From Candidatus Omnitrophota bacterium (lineage in GTDB: Bacteria > Omnitrophota > Omnitrophia > Omnitrophales > Aquincolibacteriaceae), in assembly GCA_023819025.1 (NCBI GenBank), contig JAMWDC010000077.1:1-8067 (forward strand): a stretch of 8,067 nt of DNA, in the 5' to 3' direction. The position numbers and the translations under genes are program-made. The notes under the pieces were generated by a model. The model made no database searches. It saw only the letters and a list, made by a program, of their open reading frames with translations, and had not been told where the DNA came from. Shown one piece after another: positions 5,936 to 8,067 of this stretch (position 1 is the first letter of the stretch; each line of letters begins with the position of its first letter).

Positions 5936-6385
5936 ATGACCTTCATTCAAAAACGCAAACGGCTATTGATTACCGCCTCGGTCTTGTGGGCGGGTTTGCT
6001 TCTTGTCTTGTCCGTCCAGCCGGAGGCATTTGTCATGATGGTTCTGAGAAAGCCAAGCATCTTTCCTTTTGCTCATATCGCAGCTTACGGTATCCTAGCC
6101 TTTTTGCTCTGTCATTATTTTTGCTTCAAGCGATCCCTGTTCTTGTGCCGGATGAGAGGATGGAAGGTTCTTTTCTTTTCCTTTTTCCTCGCGGTCTTTT
6201 GCGGCGGGATTGCCGAGGCGGTTCAAGTGTTCTCGCCTGACCGGATCCCGGATTGGCTCGATTTTGAGTGCGACATGATTGGTGCCAGCTGTGGCATCAT
6301 TTTTTACCTGCTGTATCGAAAAGTATTCAGATCTCGGTCAGCGAGCTGTATCCTCGAAGCCGGATCGCTCTCCAGCACCTTCTAG
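5936..6385 (+). CDS. VanZ-family membrane protein
   Basis: This 149-residue integral membrane protein has four predicted helices, at about residues 9-27, 43-62, 77-95 and 112-128, the usual VanZ-like size and topology. The family signature is visible: AHIAAYGILAFLL (46-58) in helix 2, then GGIAEAVQVFSPDRIPDWLD (90-109) and GASCG before the last helix, matching the family's E..Q.F.p.R...D.....G layout with Glu94, Gln97, Arg103 and Asp109. VanZ was named for low-level teicoplanin resistance, but most homologues sit in envelope or polysaccharide loci with no proven biochemical role. A resistance function should not be assumed. The ATG at 5936 has only a short AGG about 5 bases upstream. Its position after a glycosyltransferase supports an envelope glycan context. 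The 21-residue tail after helix 4 is polar and unremarkable. Confidence 0.85.
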   Translation: MTFIQKRKRLLITASVLWAGLLLVLSVQPEAFVMMVLRKPSIFPFAHIAAYGILAFLLCHYFCFKRSLFLCRMRGWKVLFFSFFLAVFCGGIAEAVQVFSPDRIPDWLDFECDMIGASCGIIFYLLYRKVFRSRSASCILEAGSLSSTF

Positions 6386-6405
6386 TATTTTGCTTTCTCC
6401 GGGAG

Positions 6406-6411
6406 TATAAT
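6406..6411 (+). promoter_or_regulatory. Perfect TATAAT upstream of the unrecognised gene
   Basis: TATAAT at 6406-6411 is a perfect -10, but the -35 position 17 bases upstream (TAGTAT) matches only 3 of 6. A second possibility for the same gene is TTGGTT (6449-6454), 17 bases, TATTTT (6472-6477). Neither is decisive. Confidence 0.25.
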
Positions 6412-6490
6412 CCAGAACCCCGTACAAATTTTCCCTACGGTTTGCACGTTGGTTTTCACGCGAAGCCATTTTATTTTACAGATTTTATGC

Positions 6491-6496
6491 GGGAGG
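6491..6496 (+). promoter_or_regulatory. Ribosome binding site GGGAGG supporting the GTG start at 6507
   Basis: GGGAGG lies 10 bases before the GTG at 6507. No other start in this frame is better placed, so it sets the beginning of the broken gene that follows. Confidence 0.5.
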
Positions 6497-6506
6497 TACG
6501 TCTCAG

Positions 6507-7023
6507 GTGACCGGCGAAAACGAACATTGGACAGATTCCGCGAAAAGGGTTCTTTCGTTTATTTACGAGTTGAGGGATCATGAAAGGGTTCATCTCTACC
6601 TCGCCCCGTGGGACGAAAAAATTAAGGCCGTCTCGCCCGAAGTTTTTGGAATCGAGTATCTGGCCTCAAGACTCGCCTTGGCATGCGTTCTGTGGGAAAA
6701 TTACTGCAAGGATCACGGGATTAAAAAGAATCCCAGCGAAAATTGTTTTTAAGGACCGTGATGGAAGGCGTTCAGTCGTTGGAATTTGTCGATCTGGCCT
6801 CAGCGTTTGCGGATTATTTTTACGCTTCGGACATTGGTAGAATGGAATGGTCGGTGATTGCCGTTGCGAAACGCATATTCGAACGTCTCTTGGGGCTCAG
6901 TCGATCATCTGCGATGAGTACGAGAATATGGTTATTGCCGAGGTTTTTCAGAAACTCGTTGAGGTCTTGGAAAGTTTTAAGGCTGCTGCCGAAAAGGAGT
7001 TTTTAAGCGCTTTCGAACCCTGA
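6507..7023 (+). pseudogene. Unrecognised gene split over three frames by two apparent single-base losses
   Basis: No family is recognised. Frame 1 runs from the GTG at 6507 to a TAA at 6750-6752 (81 codons: MTGENEHWTDSAKRVLSF to NPSENCF). One extra T in the T5 run at 6746-6750 would carry it into a second frame: LRTVMEGVQSLEFVDLAS, then FADYFYASDIGRMEWSVIAVAKRIFERLLG. One extra G in the G4 run at 6892-6895 would join a third frame, AQSIICDEYENMVIAEVFQ to EKEFLSAFEP, ending in TGA at 7021-7023. The repaired product has 172 residues and looks mostly alpha-helical, acidic and soluble, with no signal peptide. All three segments have protein-like composition, while the alternative frames do not. 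The cause is either real decay by homopolymer slippage or two consensus errors in the assembly. It starts 121 bases after the VanZ gene and may be independently transcribed. Confidence 0.65.
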
Positions 7024-7080
7024 TGAGGCCGGTCTCTGATCTGGCAGCCGAGATATCTTTTAAAACCCTCCGGTATCCTC

Positions 7081-7086
7081 TATAAT
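7081..7086 (+). promoter_or_regulatory. Perfect TATAAT just ahead of leuC
   Basis: TATAAT ends 10 bases before the leuC ATG at 7097. The -35 position 17 bases upstream reads TTTTAA (3 of 6). If used, transcription would start around 7092-7094 and leave an almost leaderless mRNA. A weak GAGA 8 bases before the ATG is the only Shine-Dalgarno candidate. Confidence 0.35.
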
Positions 7087-7096
7087 GAGAACTCTT

Positions 7097-8067
7097 ATGG
7101 CTAAGACATTGTTCGATAAAATCTGGGATCGCCATGTTGTGACCACCTTGGCAGATGGCACGGCTGTTCTTTACATTGACCGTCACCTCGTTCATGAGGT
7201 CACAAGCCCGCAGGCCTTTGAAGGCTTACGGTTAACGAAGCGCAAAGTCCGCCGTCCGGATCTGACCTTTGCCACGATGGACCATAATGTCCCCACCGAC
7301 GACCGATCGAATATCGCGGATCTTATTGCGCGGGTCCAGATTGAAGCGCTTAAGAACAACTGTGAAGAATTCGGAATCACACTTTTTGATCTTGATAGCG
7401 ACTGCCAAGGGATTGTGCATATCATCGGTCCGGAACTGGGGCTGACGCTTCCCGGTACGACGATTGTCTGCGGAGATTCGCATACTGCAACACACGGCGC
7501 TTTCGGTGCGCTCGCCATCGGGATCGGAACCTCCGAGGTAGAACACGTTTTAGCCACGCAGTGCCTTCTCGGGAAACGGCCTAAAACTTTTAAAATAGAA
7601 TTTACGGGCCGCCTGAAATATCCCGTGACCGCCAAAGATATGATTCTAAAGCTGATTGGATTGATTGGGACCTCGGGCGGGACCGGTTATGCGATCGAAT
7701 ATTGCGGTGAGGCGGTCCGCGCCTTGTCGATGGAAGCCCGAACGACCGTCTGCAACATGACGATCGAGGCCGGCGCACGGACTGGGATGATGGCCCCGGA
7801 TGATTCGACATTTGAATATATTGCCAGAGACAATCGTCCGTATGCGCCGAAAGGAGAGGCCTTCGAACGGGCGGTGGCCTACTGGAAAACACTTCCTACG
7901 GATCCGGGAGCTGCCTTTTCGCGAGAGATTTCAGTGAATGCCTCGGAGATCGTACCCCAAGTCACTTGGGGGACAAGTCCGGGAATGGTGACGGATGTAA
8001 CCGGCTTGGTTCCGGAACCGGACAAAGTCCCCGGCTACAGCCGCGCAGATGTCGAACGTGCTCTAGA
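7097..8067 (+). CDS. leuC: 3-isopropylmalate dehydratase large subunit, N-terminal 323 residues (runs off the right edge)
   Basis: LeuC with LeuD isomerises 2-isopropylmalate to 3-isopropylmalate in leucine synthesis, as an aconitase-family [4Fe-4S] hydro-lyase in the cytoplasm. The start MAKTLFDKIWDRHVV is typical. DRHLVHEVTSPQAFEGLR (28-45), TMDHNVPT (60-67), GIVHIIGPELGLTLPG (105-120), CGDSHTATHGAFG (125-137) and IGTSEVEHVLATQ (143-155) are the aconitase-superfamily substrate and active-site segments in the expected order. CNMTIEAGARTGMMAPD and a PQVTWGTSPG segment follow. The cluster-ligand cysteines lie near residues 345-410 in the long bacterial LeuC type and so fall beyond the window; about two thirds of a roughly 470-residue protein is present. 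The frame is intact, unlike the broken gene 73 bases upstream. leuD should lie downstream, outside the window. Confidence 0.95.
   Translation, partial: MAKTLFDKIWDRHVVTTLADGTAVLYIDRHLVHEVTSPQAFEGLRLTKRKVRRPDLTFATMDHNVPTDDRSNIADLIARVQIEALKNNCEEFGITLFDLDSDCQGIVHIIGPELGLTLPGTTIVCGDSHTATHGAFGALAIGIGTSEVEHVLATQCLLGKRPKTFKIEFTGRLKYPVTAKDMILKLIGLIGTSGGTGYAIEYCGEAVRALSMEARTTVCNMTIEAGARTGMMAPDDSTFEYIARDNRPYAPKGEAFERAVAYWKTLPTDPGAAFSREISVNASEIVPQVTWGTSPGMVTDVTGLVPEPDKVPGYSRADVERAL

Noticed and set aside
5936..6385. Glycopeptide resistance gene
   Set aside because: The VanZ family match is real, but no other van genes are present and most homologues are not resistance genes.
6268..6510. 80-codon plus-strand open frame overlapping the VanZ 3' end
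   Set aside because: It is out of frame with VanZ, has no start signal, and the VanZ frame explains this DNA.

Overview
This 8,067-base window comes from a bacterial chromosome that uses the standard code with frequent GTG starts. A lipoprotein-type M48 protease at the left edge points to a cell envelope with a periplasm. The LeuC-type dehydratase and the sulfotransferase / radical SAM / glycosyltransferase / VanZ mix fit an environmental Gram-negative lineage. The phylum cannot be fixed from the sequence; an uncultivated group such as Omnitrophota or Nitrospirota is only a guess.

Layout, left to right. (1) 1-369, minus: N-terminal part of an M48 metalloprotease lipoprotein. It diverges from (2) 679-2064, plus, a 461-residue protein with a small N-terminal alpha/beta domain and a long coiled coil containing three tandem 70-residue repeats. 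Both have recognisable sigma-70-type promoters in the spacer between them. (3) 2065-2464: no convincing gene. It holds GC-rich palindromes and direct repeats that look like REP or transposon-end debris. (4) 2465-2590, minus: a 41-residue single-helix membrane protein, possibly the front part of a longer frameshifted gene. (5) 2780-3682, plus: a PAPS-dependent sulfotransferase. (6) 3754-4754, minus: a radical SAM/SPASM gene broken by an in-frame TAA and a 5-bp tandem duplication. (7) 4953-5762, plus: a GT-A glycosyltransferase. (8) 5936-6385, plus: a VanZ-family membrane protein. (9) 6507-7023, plus: an unrecognised gene split over three frames by what look like two single-base losses in homopolymers. 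(10) 7097 to the right edge, plus: leuC, the large subunit of 3-isopropylmalate dehydratase, open at the window end.

The middle block (sulfotransferase, radical SAM/SPASM, glycosyltransferase, VanZ) looks like a loose neighbourhood for making or modifying a surface glycan. It is not one operon, because strands alternate and most genes have their own upstream gap. The most notable features are the number of broken reading frames in about 5 kb, each repairable by a simple slippage event or one substitution, and the exact ten-heptad repeats of the coiled-coil protein. I found no CRISPR array, tRNA, rRNA, intact transposase or obvious defence system.
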